Origin: an uncultured Bacteroidales bacterium
Lineage (GTDB): Bacteria > Bacteroidota > Bacteroidia > Bacteroidales > P3
Assembly: GCA_900317285.1 (NCBI GenBank)
Contig: ONGA01000004.1
Location: forward strand, 144,584 to 208,583
Direction of reading: 5' to 3'
DNA length: 64,000 bases
Below the pieces are notes generated by a model. It had not been told where the DNA came from, did not search any database, and saw nothing but the letters and a program-made list of their open reading frames with translations. The translations under genes were made by a program, and so were the position numbers. Every line of letters starts with the position of its first letter. Position 1 is the stretch's first letter. Of the stretch, positions 56,910 to 64,000 are shown one piece after another.

Positions 56910-57551
56910 ATGATCATGAAAAAACTCCTCTTCGCACTTGGTATTGTGATGTTTGCATCGTTGGCAAGCGCGCAGGAATACATTGAACCCGTCGAAAAAT
57001 GGAAAGTCGCCGAGGTTTCTGGCAACAATTATCACGGTTGGGCCTTCCATCAGGATTGGGAAGTCGATTTTACCGTCGAAGGGCAGGACGGCCGCTGCAC
57101 CCTCACCGATGAGGAGGTGGCGGAAGCCGAGCGTCTCATCCAGAAACGCATCGCCTATGTCAACCGTGACCACTACAATCAGGGCGGCATGTGCCCCGTC
57201 ATCGACGAACACATGCGTCTCTACCGCCGCCAGTATGTTGGCTTCACCAACGACCGTGGCGACCATATCGTTTGGGTAAACTTCCTCTGGGACGACAACC
57301 TCACCGACCAGAAACTCGCTTCCGATGTGCTCCTCACCAAAGGCGGCTGCGGTCATTTCTGGCATATTAAGTGCAACCTCGCTACGGGCAAGGTCTATGG
57401 TCTCGAAGTCAACGAGGACGGCGATGTGCAGTACCTCCCCCGTGTCAAGAAACCCGCACCTCGCATCAGCCGCTCCCGCGACCGCAACAAGAAAGTCAAG
57501 GTGCGCAAGACCGGCATCATCCACTCGCCCGAAGAGAAGCGCTTCAACTAA
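56910..57551 (+). CDS. Secreted protein of unknown function (213 aa)
   Basis: A signal peptide (MKKLLFALGIVMFASLASAQ) starts at ATG 56916; ATG 56910 adds two residues. The mature part has Trp/His-rich segments (NNYHGWAFHQDWEVDFTVEG; GGCGHFWHIKCNLATGKVYG) and ends in a strongly basic tail (RISRSRDRNKKVKVRKTG). I recognise no family. It has its own promoter, and its stop codon is 2 nt before the repeat array of the second four-helix element. Confidence 0.8.
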   Translation: MIMKKLLFALGIVMFASLASAQEYIEPVEKWKVAEVSGNNYHGWAFHQDWEVDFTVEGQDGRCTLTDEEVAEAERLIQKRIAYVNRDHYNQGGMCPVIDEHMRLYRRQYVGFTNDRGDHIVWVNFLWDDNLTDQKLASDVLLTKGGCGHFWHIKCNLATGKVYGLEVNEDGDVQYLPRVKKPAPRISRSRDRNKKVKVRKTGIIHSPEEKRFN

Positions 57552-57552
57552 T

Positions 57553-57579
57553 TCGGAGTTCGGAATTCGGAATTCAGAA
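57553..57579. repeat. Left short-repeat array of four-helix element 2
   Basis: Four 7-bp units, TTCGGAG, TTCGGAA, TTCGGAA, TTCAGAA, lie between the stop of the secreted-protein gene and the ATG of the four-helix gene. They are the reverse complement of the units at 57957-57987. Confidence 0.8.
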
Positions 57580-57580
57580 T

Positions 57581-57937
57581 ATGGACAACAACATAATCCG
57601 CGAAAAGAGTTTCGACTTTGCAGTACGTATTGTGCATTTGTACAATTATCTATGCAAAGAGAAACAGGAATATGTCATGTCCAAGCAAGTTCTGCGTTCC
57701 GGAACCAGCATAGGTGCAAACATAAGGGAAGCGGGACGAGGTCAATCTTCTGCCGACTTTTCGGCAAAACTGAGCATTGCACTAAAGGAAGCTGACGAAA
57801 CATTATTTTGGCTTGAGTTATTAGTCAAAACAGACTACCTTGATCAGAAATTGGGTGATAGTCTACATGCAGACTGTGAGGAGATAATAAAGATACTTGT
57901 TTCCATAACTAAACATTACTACACAACACAAAGATAG
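57581..57937 (+). CDS. Four-helix-bundle protein (23S rRNA-IVP/Avd-like), copy 2
   Basis: A 118-residue member of the same family as copy 1 but clearly diverged (MDNNIIREKSFDFAVRIVHL ... VLRSGTSIGANIREAGRGQS). The motif RSGTSIGANIREA matches the family core. ATG 57581 follows directly after the repeat array; longer in-frame extensions only read through the upstream gene. The host operon direction is again shared. Its flanking repeats have a different unit from those of copy 1, so the two are not a recent duplication. Confidence 0.9.
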   Translation: MDNNIIREKSFDFAVRIVHLYNYLCKEKQEYVMSKQVLRSGTSIGANIREAGRGQSSADFSAKLSIALKEADETLFWLELLVKTDYLDQKLGDSLHADCEEIIKILVSITKHYYTTQR

Positions 57938-57939
57938 CT

Positions 57940-58410
57940 ATGGTCAAGTCCTCTATATTCCGAATTCCGAATTCCGAATTCCGAAATTTAATTCTGAAGT
58001 TTGTCAAGTTCGGCGTTGTCGGTGCCTCCGGTGCCGTTATCGACTTCGGTCTGACGGCTCTCTGCAAAGGCGTTCTTGGCATACCGGAATTGCTGGCCAA
58101 CGCCATTGGATTCACCGTCGCTGCCACAAGCAACTACTTCCTCAACCGCGTATGGACGTGGAAAAGCACCTCCAAGGATGTCGGCGTCGAATATGCCAAG
58201 TTCTTCTTCGTCTCCCTCATCGGCTTGGGAATCAACTCTCTCATTGTGTTGCTGCTGAAAGACGTAAGCCTTGTGCCACACTTTGTCGATACCACTCTCG
58301 ATTGGGACTTTTGGGTGGCAAAAGTCATCGCCACAGCTATCGTGACGCTATGGAACTTCGTGGCAAATAATTCTTTTACCTTCCGAAAAGACAACATTAA
58401 AAAACCTTAA
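57940..58410 (+). CDS. GtrA-like membrane protein with repeat-encoded N-terminus
   Basis: A 156-residue protein with four membrane segments typical of GtrA-like proteins (FVKFGVVGASGAVIDFGLTA; NAIGFTVAATSNYFLNRVWTW; FFFVSLIGLGINSLIVLLL; VIATAIVTLWNFVANNSFTF). The family is linked to flipping or handling of lipid-linked sugars for envelope glycosylation. The first roughly 17 residues (MVKSSIFRIPNSEFRNL) are encoded by the 7-bp repeat array of the four-helix element. No ATG lies between the repeat and the conserved part, so the element apparently supplies the start codon. It is 2 nt after the four-helix gene. Confidence 0.85.
   Translation: MVKSSIFRIPNSEFRNLILKFVKFGVVGASGAVIDFGLTALCKGVLGIPELLANAIGFTVAATSNYFLNRVWTWKSTSKDVGVEYAKFFFVSLIGLGINSLIVLLLKDVSLVPHFVDTTLDWDFWVAKVIATAIVTLWNFVANNSFTFRKDNIKKP
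57957..57987. repeat. Right short-repeat array of four-helix element 2
   Basis: Four 7-bp units ATTCCGA inverted relative to those at 57553. It lies inside the gtrA reading frame and is translated as FRIPNSEFRN. Confidence 0.8.
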
Positions 58411-58428
58411 TATCAAACAATAACCATC

Positions 58429-59631
58429 ATGGAAATTCTGTCTAATAGAATCCTCAATATGGCCGAGAGCGAGACTCTCGCCATGACCGCCAAAGCCCGT
58501 GAGCTCAAGGCTCAGGGTAAAGACGTCATCAGCCTCTCCATCGGCGAGCCCGACTTCAATACCCCCGAAGCCGTCAAGGAAGCCGCCAAGAAGGCCATCG
58601 ACGACAACTTCACCCACTATCCTCCTGTCCCCGGCTACCCCGACCTTCGCGAAGCCATCTGCACCAAACTTCTCCGCGACAACGGCCTGGAGTACAAGCC
58701 CGAGCAGATAGTCGTCTCCACGGGTGCCAAGCAGAGCCTCTATCAGGTGGTGCAGTGCCTTGTCAATCCCGGCGACGAGGTCATCATCCCCACCCCCTTC
58801 TGGGTCTCCTACAAGGAGTTCGTCCGCCTCGCCGAGGGCAAGTGTGTCTTCGTGAAGACCAAGCTTGAGAACGACTTCAAGGTCACCCCCGAGCAGCTCG
58901 AAGCCGCCATCACCCCGCGCACCAAGCTCATCATGTTCTCCTCCCCCAGCAACCCCACCGGCATGCTCTACACCAAGGAAGAGCTTAAGGGTATCGCCGA
59001 GGTCGTCGCCCGTCATGAGAACCTCTTCGTTATGGCCGACGAGATCTATGAGCACATCAACTTCGTGGGCCGCCACGAGAGCATCGCCCAGTTCCCCGAA
59101 GTCAAGGAGCGTGTCATCACCGTTAACGGCGTTGCCAAGGGCTTTGCAATGACCGGCTGGCGCATCGGCTTCATCGCCGCCCCCACTGTCATCGCCAAGG
59201 CTGCCAACAAGCTCCAGGGTCAGGTGACCAGCGCTACCTGCTCCATTGCCCAGAAAGCCACCGTCTGCGCCATGCTCATGGACCCCAAGACCTCCAAGGA
59301 CATCATCGACATGCGCAACATCTTCCAGATGCGCCGCGACATGGTCTATCAGCTCCTCTGCGATATCCCTGGCGTCAAAGTGCGTCTCCCGCAGGGTGCC
59401 TTCTACTTCTTCCCCGACGTTAGCTCCTACTATGGCAAGAGCTTCAACGGCAAGAAGATAGAGAACTCCACCGACATGGCGTTCTACCTCCTCAACGAGG
59501 CGAATGTCGCCACCGTCATGGGCTCCGCCTTCGGCGATGACAACTGCATCCGCCTCTCCTATGCCACCTCCGAGGACCTCCTCCGCGAAGCCCTCCGCCG
59601 CATCAAAGAGGCACTCGCCAAACTTGCCTGA
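58429..59631 (+). CDS. Class I aminotransferase, aspartate aminotransferase-like
   Basis: A 400-residue PLP enzyme of the subgroup Ib aspartate aminotransferases. Visible are ISLSIGEPDFNTP, YPPVPGYPDLREAI, SSPSNPTGMLY, the PLP-binding ADEIYEH, and the catalytic lysine in VNGVAKGFAMTGWRIGF; the C-terminal Arg context is NCIRLSYATSEDLL. It likely interconverts aspartate and oxaloacetate with 2-oxoglutarate/glutamate; related amino acids may also be accepted. It is 18 nt after gtrA, so probably co-transcribed, and is followed by a strong terminator. Confidence 0.93.
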   Translation: MEILSNRILNMAESETLAMTAKARELKAQGKDVISLSIGEPDFNTPEAVKEAAKKAIDDNFTHYPPVPGYPDLREAICTKLLRDNGLEYKPEQIVVSTGAKQSLYQVVQCLVNPGDEVIIPTPFWVSYKEFVRLAEGKCVFVKTKLENDFKVTPEQLEAAITPRTKLIMFSSPSNPTGMLYTKEELKGIAEVVARHENLFVMADEIYEHINFVGRHESIAQFPEVKERVITVNGVAKGFAMTGWRIGFIAAPTVIAKAANKLQGQVTSATCSIAQKATVCAMLMDPKTSKDIIDMRNIFQMRRDMVYQLLCDIPGVKVRLPQGAFYFFPDVSSYYGKSFNGKKIENSTDMAFYLLNEANVATVMGSAFGDDNCIRLSYATSEDLLREALRRIKEALAKLA

Positions 59632-59711
59632 CGGCCAGTAAGATGAAGTGCTGCCTGTGACTCGTGAACCGTAGTGTTTCGAGTCTGCAGTAAAATATTG
59701 TCAATCATACG

Positions 59712-59755
59712 TTTAAGCGTCCGACTGTCATGGTCCGACGCTTAACGTTTTTTTT
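59712..59755 (+). terminator. Terminator after the aminotransferase gene
   Basis: TTAAGCGTC pairs with GACGCTTAA; after one mismatch three more pairs form inside, with a 7-nt loop, followed by a run of eight T. Confidence 0.88.
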
Positions 59756-59772
59756 CCCCCTCCCCCCCCCCC
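59756..59772. repeat. Homopolymeric C tract (C5-T-C11)
   Basis: Five C, one T, then eleven C on the plus strand, 62 nt upstream of the -7 box of the next gene. Long C runs mutate by slippage, so this may be variable between cells. It is outside any coding frame. Confidence 0.8.
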
Positions 59773-59833
59773 TGAATGTTAATAAAAAAACAGAAATTTC
59801 GGCCCCATATTTTTACAATTAAATAATTATGCG

Positions 59834-59841
59834 TATATTTG
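59834..59841 (+). promoter_or_regulatory. Promoter of the 392-aa secreted protein gene
   Basis: TATATTTG matches the -7 element, with a T-run at 59810-59814 near the -33 position. The box lies inside the longest reading frame, so the ATG at 59829 is excluded and 59904 is used. Confidence 0.6.
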
Positions 59842-59903
59842 CATCCCAAAGAACTAGTCTGAAAACATCCAAAATAATTGTAAATCAACTCAAAGTAACT
59901 ACT

Positions 59904-61082
59904 ATGCGTAAAAAAGTCTTTAAGACATTGGTGGCCGTGCTGGCATTAGCGGCGGTCACGGGTCCCGTAAGGGGACAGACTGTTCCAGACGTCGAGTACA
60001 ACCTCCGCGGCATCCCGCAGGGGTGGACGGCGACGGCCAACGGCAACAATGTGACCGTCACCGACGGCAAGACGGCGCCCATCGACCCCGCCAGTCCTGT
60101 CAGTCTCACCCCCCCGGCGGCCGACATCCATCGTGTGCAGAACGTCACACTCAGCAGCATCACCATCAACCTCGATGAGGTTGACATGACCAACCCGCCC
60201 GTTGTCATCGTCTGCGGCGACGGCGACACCATCACCGGCAGTGTCACGGGCGACATCTTCATCATCCTTCCCGACCTTCAGCAGGTCAATCCCGCAGGTC
60301 CCAAAGTGACCTTCAAAAACGCCAACATCGTCAACACTTCCACCACTCACGCTGCCGTCTTCGTGCAGGGTAATGGCACCATCGCCATTGAAGGCACGAA
60401 TACTATCGCCAGCAACGCTGACGGCCAGCCCGGCATCGCCATGGGCGACGGCGACGGTCACACCATCACCTTCATCGGTGCGGGCGACCTCGATGTGAAC
60501 TGTGGCAGCGGTGCCGTGGGCCTCAATCTTAACGGTGCCACTTGTGTGAACAATGCCACCGGCCACATCACCATCGCGGGTTTCGCTCCCGTATACTCTG
60601 TCCCCACCGTGCGCACGAACCTCAACTACAACGGTGGCAGGCAGGCCCTGCTCACTGCAGGCACGGTGACCCAGGGAGGCACCATGTACTACTCCACCGA
60701 CGGTGAGAACTGGACCGCCACGGTGCCCACCGCCCTGGATGCCGGCAATTACAACACCTACTATAAGATTGAGCCTTCGGGACTCTACCAAGGCGTCGAG
60801 CCCACCCTGGTGGGCACCGTTACCATCAACAAGGTCTATTGGACTGGCACGGTCACTGTTACGAATGCAATTGAAAACCAGACTGAAAAATATAGGGCTA
60901 AGTACCAAGGTCAGGGAACGCTATCGTCCTGGCATTATCGGTGGGATAGCTCTTACGGTTGGACCCTTTCCAGCCCTGTAAGCAATCCCTCAGTGCTGTC
61001 GACGTTTGGTAAGCAGTGGCTTGCCACTATCGCTGCCGACAAGAACCATTATCAGACTCAAATCTCCGGTAGCTTTAAGTAG
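59904..61082 (+). CDS. Secreted repeat-domain protein (392 aa)
   Basis: Signal peptide at ATG 59904 (VFKTLVAVLALAAVTGPVRG). Residues about 25-230 look like short parallel beta-strands (VTLSSITINLDEVDMTNPPV, VTFKNANIVNTSTTHAAVFV). Residues about 230-310 form a domain common in gut bacterial surface proteins (LNYNGGRQALLTAGTVTQGG, MYYSTDGENWTATVPTALDAG). The end (YQTQISGSFK) has no visible sorting domain. It is likely co-transcribed with the following gene 48 nt downstream. Confidence 0.8.
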   Translation: MRKKVFKTLVAVLALAAVTGPVRGQTVPDVEYNLRGIPQGWTATANGNNVTVTDGKTAPIDPASPVSLTPPAADIHRVQNVTLSSITINLDEVDMTNPPVVIVCGDGDTITGSVTGDIFIILPDLQQVNPAGPKVTFKNANIVNTSTTHAAVFVQGNGTIAIEGTNTIASNADGQPGIAMGDGDGHTITFIGAGDLDVNCGSGAVGLNLNGATCVNNATGHITIAGFAPVYSVPTVRTNLNYNGGRQALLTAGTVTQGGTMYYSTDGENWTATVPTALDAGNYNTYYKIEPSGLYQGVEPTLVGTVTINKVYWTGTVTVTNAIENQTEKYRAKYQGQGTLSSWHYRWDSSYGWTLSSPVSNPSVLSTFGKQWLATIAADKNHYQTQISGSFK

Positions 61083-61130
61083 TCTATCCCAAGGAATCTC
61101 ATAAAACTCCTAGAAAAAAACAACAACAAA

Positions 61131-62018
61131 ATGAAAACAGTTACAAAACACTTCCTGCTCCTCTCGCTGATGGTCTTCGGCGTGGCAGGAGCCGCGTGGG
61201 CCGACCGAAACCCACAAAAGCACACCGGACCGGTGGCCTTCAGCGACCTGCAGCAGGGCGACACCCTCGCCCCCGGCTTCTCCATCACCGGCCTCAGCTC
61301 ACAAACCTTGAATTTTCAAGGTAACCGTTACAAGCAAGATGGCATGTTAGGAAACAATAATAACGGCGTTGTCGGAAACAATGTCACTGGCTATGGCGGC
61401 GACAACCCTGTCGCCATTATTGCCTTCGGGACCTTAACCTTCACTCCCGTCGACGAGAGCGGCCAGGACGGCAACGCCTGGGTTGTAACCTTCACCGATA
61501 ACAACTACGTCAGAATCGGTGGCATCACCATCGACCTCACCCCCGACCCCTACGTCCCCGCCCTTGACGAGCTCACCGGCAACTGGAACTTCCTCATGCC
61601 CAGCGGCAGCAGGAAGGTGAACGTGCAGTTCTACAACGACTACAAGCTGATGAATATCCCCGAGGGCTGGACGGTGAAGGTCTACGACCAGCCGGTGGCC
61701 CTGCAGGGCGACACCGCCACCATCTACGAGAGTGCCCAAGTGACCCTCGTCCCCACCGATCCCCGCCGCGTGAGAATCGTCACGCTGGAAGATGCCCCCT
61801 CTGCCCAGACCGTCAGCGTCAATGGCGTCGACCTGCTGATTGCCGAGGGCGACACCTGGCAGGACATCATCAACCGCAATTCCAGCAAGCTGTATCTGTA
61901 TAATGGTAGCACTGTGGCCACTTACGATGGATACACCTTGGGTAAAAACGGCTGCGATCCTGTTCTCCCGTCTGAACCGTATGACCCATCCATCACCTAT
62001 AATTGGTGCATGGGCTAA
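61131..62018 (+). CDS. Secreted protein, local family member (295 aa)
   Basis: The signal peptide (HFLLLSLMVFGVAGAAWA) and the first 150 mature residues resemble those of the next gene: TGPVAFSDLQQGDTLAPGFS against TGPVDITTLVQGDTLAQGFS, and VPALDELTGNWNFLMP, identical in both. The second half is unrelated and short (VTLVPTDPRRVRIVTLEDAP), ending YNWCMG without a sorting domain. The pair looks like a duplication in which this copy lost or never had the C-terminal repeats. Function unknown. Confidence 0.8.
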   Translation: MKTVTKHFLLLSLMVFGVAGAAWADRNPQKHTGPVAFSDLQQGDTLAPGFSITGLSSQTLNFQGNRYKQDGMLGNNNNGVVGNNVTGYGGDNPVAIIAFGTLTFTPVDESGQDGNAWVVTFTDNNYVRIGGITIDLTPDPYVPALDELTGNWNFLMPSGSRKVNVQFYNDYKLMNIPEGWTVKVYDQPVALQGDTATIYESAQVTLVPTDPRRVRIVTLEDAPSAQTVSVNGVDLLIAEGDTWQDIINRNSSKLYLYNGSTVATYDGYTLGKNGCDPVLPSEPYDPSITYNWCMG

Positions 62019-62042
62019 CCCTACCTGAGAAAGTTCCGGTTG

Positions 62043-62129
62043 GGTACAGGAAGGTGCAGGAAGGTACAGGTTAAAGGTACTTGCTCCCTAGTTACCCCCT
62101 AGAAACCCCCTGGTTACCCCCGAGTAAAC
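62043..62129. repeat. 11-bp tandem repeat array 4
   Basis: Two 10-bp units (GGTACAGGAA, GGTGCAGGAA) and a degenerate stretch are followed by four exact 11-bp units: CCCTAGTTACC, CCCTAGAAACC, CCCTGGTTACC, CCCGAGTAAAC. Period as in arrays 1-3 but unit sequence different. It begins 25 nt after the stop of the preceding gene. Confidence 0.75.
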
Positions 62130-62181
62130 CAAGAGCTCTTTGAAAATTAATCTCCTTGCCCTGACGGGTAGAGATCCTGTA

Positions 62182-62253
62182 GACTTCAAGTCTTCGAGAC
62201 ATCGAGACATCAAGACATCAAGACTTCGAGACATCGAGACTTCAAGAAAAGTT
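62182..62253. repeat. 8-bp tandem repeat array without a gene
   Basis: Eight units of 8 bp (GACTTCAA, GTCTTCGA, GACATCGA, GACATCAA twice, GACTTCGA, GACATCGA, GACTTCAA), then GAAAAGTT. Similar in style to the arrays flanking the four-helix genes, but no such gene is present. Its end is part of a 22-bp direct repeat, 62237-62258 and 62337-62358, exactly 100 bp apart. Two TAGTTTTG boxes (62258, 62267) may be promoters for the next gene. No other content is seen in 62019-62415. Confidence 0.75.
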
Positions 62254-62415
62254 CTGATAGTTTTGATAGTTTTGATTGAGGAAAAAGAGAATCTACAAGA
62301 TTTATAGATTACGCAGCAGGCGGGAGAAAAGAAACAAGACTTCAAGAAAAGTTCTGATTGAGAATAAAGAAAGAGCTCTGATTGAGAAGAAAAAACAAAC
62401 TAAAACAATAAACAC

Positions 62416-64000
62416 ATGAAAACATTTACAAAACACATCCTGCTACTTGCGCTGATGCTCTTCGGCGCAGCAGGAGCCGCGTGGGCCTCCCGCGCCCCGC
62501 AAAAGTTCACCGGACCGGTGGACATCACCACCCTCGTGCAGGGCGACACCCTCGCGCAGGGCTTCTCGCTTACCGGCGACGATTACGCTTTCTTTAATTT
62601 TAAAGGAAGACGCGCTAAGGTGAACGGCGAGATACTTGTTTATCAGTCCGGCTACGTGCGCAATATGATCGATGGCTACGGTCCCAATGGCGCCATCAAT
62701 ATAGCACAGAATGTCTACACCCCTGTGCTGGAAGACCAGACCACCGACGGCAACGCCTGGGTGGTGGTCAGTGTAGAACCTGGCAACCAGCTTGAAGTCA
62801 CGGTCGGCGGCATCAGGATTGCCCCCGACCCCACCGTCCCTGCCCTTGACGAGCTCACCGGCAACTGGAACTTCCTCATGCCCGGCGCCAACAAGGTGGT
62901 CAAGGCCGTGCTCTACGACAGCATCGTTGTCGGACCGCATGTCGAACTCTTCAACGCCGAGCCGGCCTTCGCCGCCGGCGACATCTACACCCGTGGCGAC
63001 TCCACCATCTACTACTACGACACCCTCCACAAACCCTCCTTCCACCTCCGCGCCGACGAGCAAGCCGACGGCAAGTACTTCGGCTTCTGGTCCGACCTCG
63101 ACCCGACCGACCCCCAGTACACCGACCGCACAAACCGCTACGTCAGCCCCGGCTACCTCACCTGCGGCCAGCGCTACACGGCAGCCTACCCCGACAACCA
63201 CACCCTCACCCTCGCCAGAGAGGGCTACGGCACCGTTAAGCTCGACGGCGTGGGCGTTGACACCGTCTACAACATCACCTTCTATCATATGGGCAGCTCC
63301 GGATACAGCAGGTCTTTTACCGTTAGCAGCCTGCCCTACGACACCACCTTCAACTATGGTTTGGACGATATCATGACTGCCGATGTAAACGAAACATCTG
63401 GCAAGTTGAGCAAAATCGGCGAAGACTACCATGCGGTCACTATCCGCATCAGCGGTGCCTTCGAAGGCCTCGGCACTTATTATTGCATGTTTATGGAGGG
63501 TGATCCGGACCACTGGAACATCTCCTGCACGGCCAGCACCCAACCCAAGATGCCCTACGGCATCAGCAAGACCGGTAACGGCACCTACAGCGTCATGGAA
63601 GGCCTGACCCTCAGCGTCACCGCCACGCCCGAGGCGGGCTTCCGCCTCACCCAGTGGAGCGACCAGACCGAGCCCGTCGAGGGCGACGCCCGCCTCGGCG
63701 GCAGCCACCCCTACACCATGCCCGCCACCGACGCCACCCTCACCGCCACCTTCGTCCAGAACCCCATGCTCACCCTCGCCAGCAACGGCCAGGGCACCGT
63801 GACCCTCGACGGCATTACCCCCGGCGCGACGACCTACGACATCACCATCAGCGAAAATCCCTACCCCGATGTCACCTACACCAACGTCTCCTTCCCCTTC
63901 CATGCCACGGTCTTCCTCCACGAAGGCCTCTCGTCGGTGGACGTTGTAGACCAAACTCCTTTGATCGCCGTTAAAAATGGCGACAACGCCGACATCACCA
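62416..64000 (+). CDS. Secreted repeat protein, local family member, 3' end outside window
   Basis: Starts at ATG 62416 with a signal peptide (HILLLALMLFGAAGAAWA) and stays open for 528 codons to the right edge. The N-terminal 150 residues match the previous gene. Then come FxxRADEQADGKYFGFWSDLDP and at least two InlB-like bacterial repeats (LTLAREGYGTVKLDGVGVDT; MEGLTLSVTATPEAGFRLTQW; LTLASNGQGTVTLDGITPGA). Such proteins in Bacteroidota often end in a T9SS domain, which would lie beyond the window. Predicted surface location; ligand unknown. Confidence 0.82.
   Translation, partial: MKTFTKHILLLALMLFGAAGAAWASRAPQKFTGPVDITTLVQGDTLAQGFSLTGDDYAFFNFKGRRAKVNGEILVYQSGYVRNMIDGYGPNGAINIAQNVYTPVLEDQTTDGNAWVVVSVEPGNQLEVTVGGIRIAPDPTVPALDELTGNWNFLMPGANKVVKAVLYDSIVVGPHVELFNAEPAFAAGDIYTRGDSTIYYYDTLHKPSFHLRADEQADGKYFGFWSDLDPTDPQYTDRTNRYVSPGYLTCGQRYTAAYPDNHTLTLAREGYGTVKLDGVGVDTVYNITFYHMGSSGYSRSFTVSSLPYDTTFNYGLDDIMTADVNETSGKLSKIGEDYHAVTIRISGAFEGLGTYYCMFMEGDPDHWNISCTASTQPKMPYGISKTGNGTYSVMEGLTLSVTATPEAGFRLTQWSDQTEPVEGDARLGGSHPYTMPATDATLTATFVQNPMLTLASNGQGTVTLDGITPGATTYDITISENPYPDVTYTNVSFPFHATVFLHEGLSSVDVVDQTPLIAVKNGDNADIT

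Noticed and set aside
57553-57987. Insertion sequence with terminal inverted repeats
   Set aside because: The inverted sequences are tandem 7-bp units, there is no transposase, and no target duplication was seen; the four-helix protein is not a known transposase.
62088-62345. Minus-strand frame of 85 codons with SRSLDVLMSRCLEDL repeats
   Set aside because: It is only the 8-bp repeat array read in one frame.
62443-63954. A 503-codon minus-strand open frame at the right end
   Set aside because: It is antisense to the secreted repeat protein starting at 62416, which has a signal peptide and InlB-like repeats; the antisense product is low-complexity.

Overview
The window looks like a chromosomal segment of an uncultured or little-studied Bacteroidales (Bacteroidota) bacterium with an unusually GC-rich coding style. 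The evidence is: Bacteroidota-type promoters (TTTG, about 19 nt, TAnnTTTG) before several genes; two proteins ending in type IX secretion (T9SS) sorting domains, one type A and one type B; a fimbrillin-like lipoprotein; a GldA-type ABC ATPase; Bacteroidota-style LptD; and amino-acid fermentation genes (tryptophanase, 3-aminobutyryl-CoA ammonia-lyase, an acetoacetate CoA-transferase subunit). I cannot name genus or species. No tRNA, rRNA, CRISPR array or insertion sequence was recognised.

Layout. 1-7 kb is mostly housekeeping: a secreted thioredoxin-fold protein cut by the left edge, recA, a C-terminally truncated NagZ-like lipoprotein, recR and a phosphohexomutase (all minus), then a Xer recombinase and hpf (plus). 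7-17.2 kb (minus) holds tnaA followed by a 2,922-residue T9SS surface protein whose start codon lies inside a very strong hairpin. 17.9-48.2 kb (plus) is one block of six genes in the same direction. It contains two tandem paralogues of about 1,140 residues, a 2,814-residue protein and a 4,009-residue T9SS protein, all built from GGG-turn repeats (xVYGGGNxxxVxGNTxVNIxGG) that I read as beta-solenoids. A 65-residue acidic peptide and a fimbrillin-like lipoprotein with GLUG-type repeats follow. 48.2-55 kb is cell-envelope and core metabolism (MerR regulator, lptD, amidase with SPOR domains, gldA-like, pyrF, membrane protein). 55-59.6 kb holds kal, atoD, a secreted protein, gtrA and an aminotransferase, interrupted twice by four-helix-bundle genes bounded by inverted short tandem repeats. 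59.9-64 kb has three secreted proteins of a local family, the last cut by the right edge.

The most unusual features are: (1) the roughly 30 kb giant GGG-repeat operon, in which only one member carries a visible secretion tag and the 2,814-residue protein has matching modules at both ends of a tandem core; (2) two elements of about 450 bp, each a four-helix-bundle (23S-IVP/Avd-like) gene between inverted arrays of 7- or 8-bp units, filling an intergenic gap; (3) a family of intergenic arrays with an exact 11-bp period, one of which appears to have replaced the end of nagZ; (4) a roughly 19-bp hairpin across the start codon of the giant T9SS gene after tnaA; (5) face-to-face promoters inside a palindrome between lptD and the amidase; (6) a long tnaA leader with a short reading frame and competing hairpins; (7) a lysine-fermentation enzyme with a histone-H1-like Lys/Ala tail. 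All functional statements come from reading the sequence only; no searches were run.
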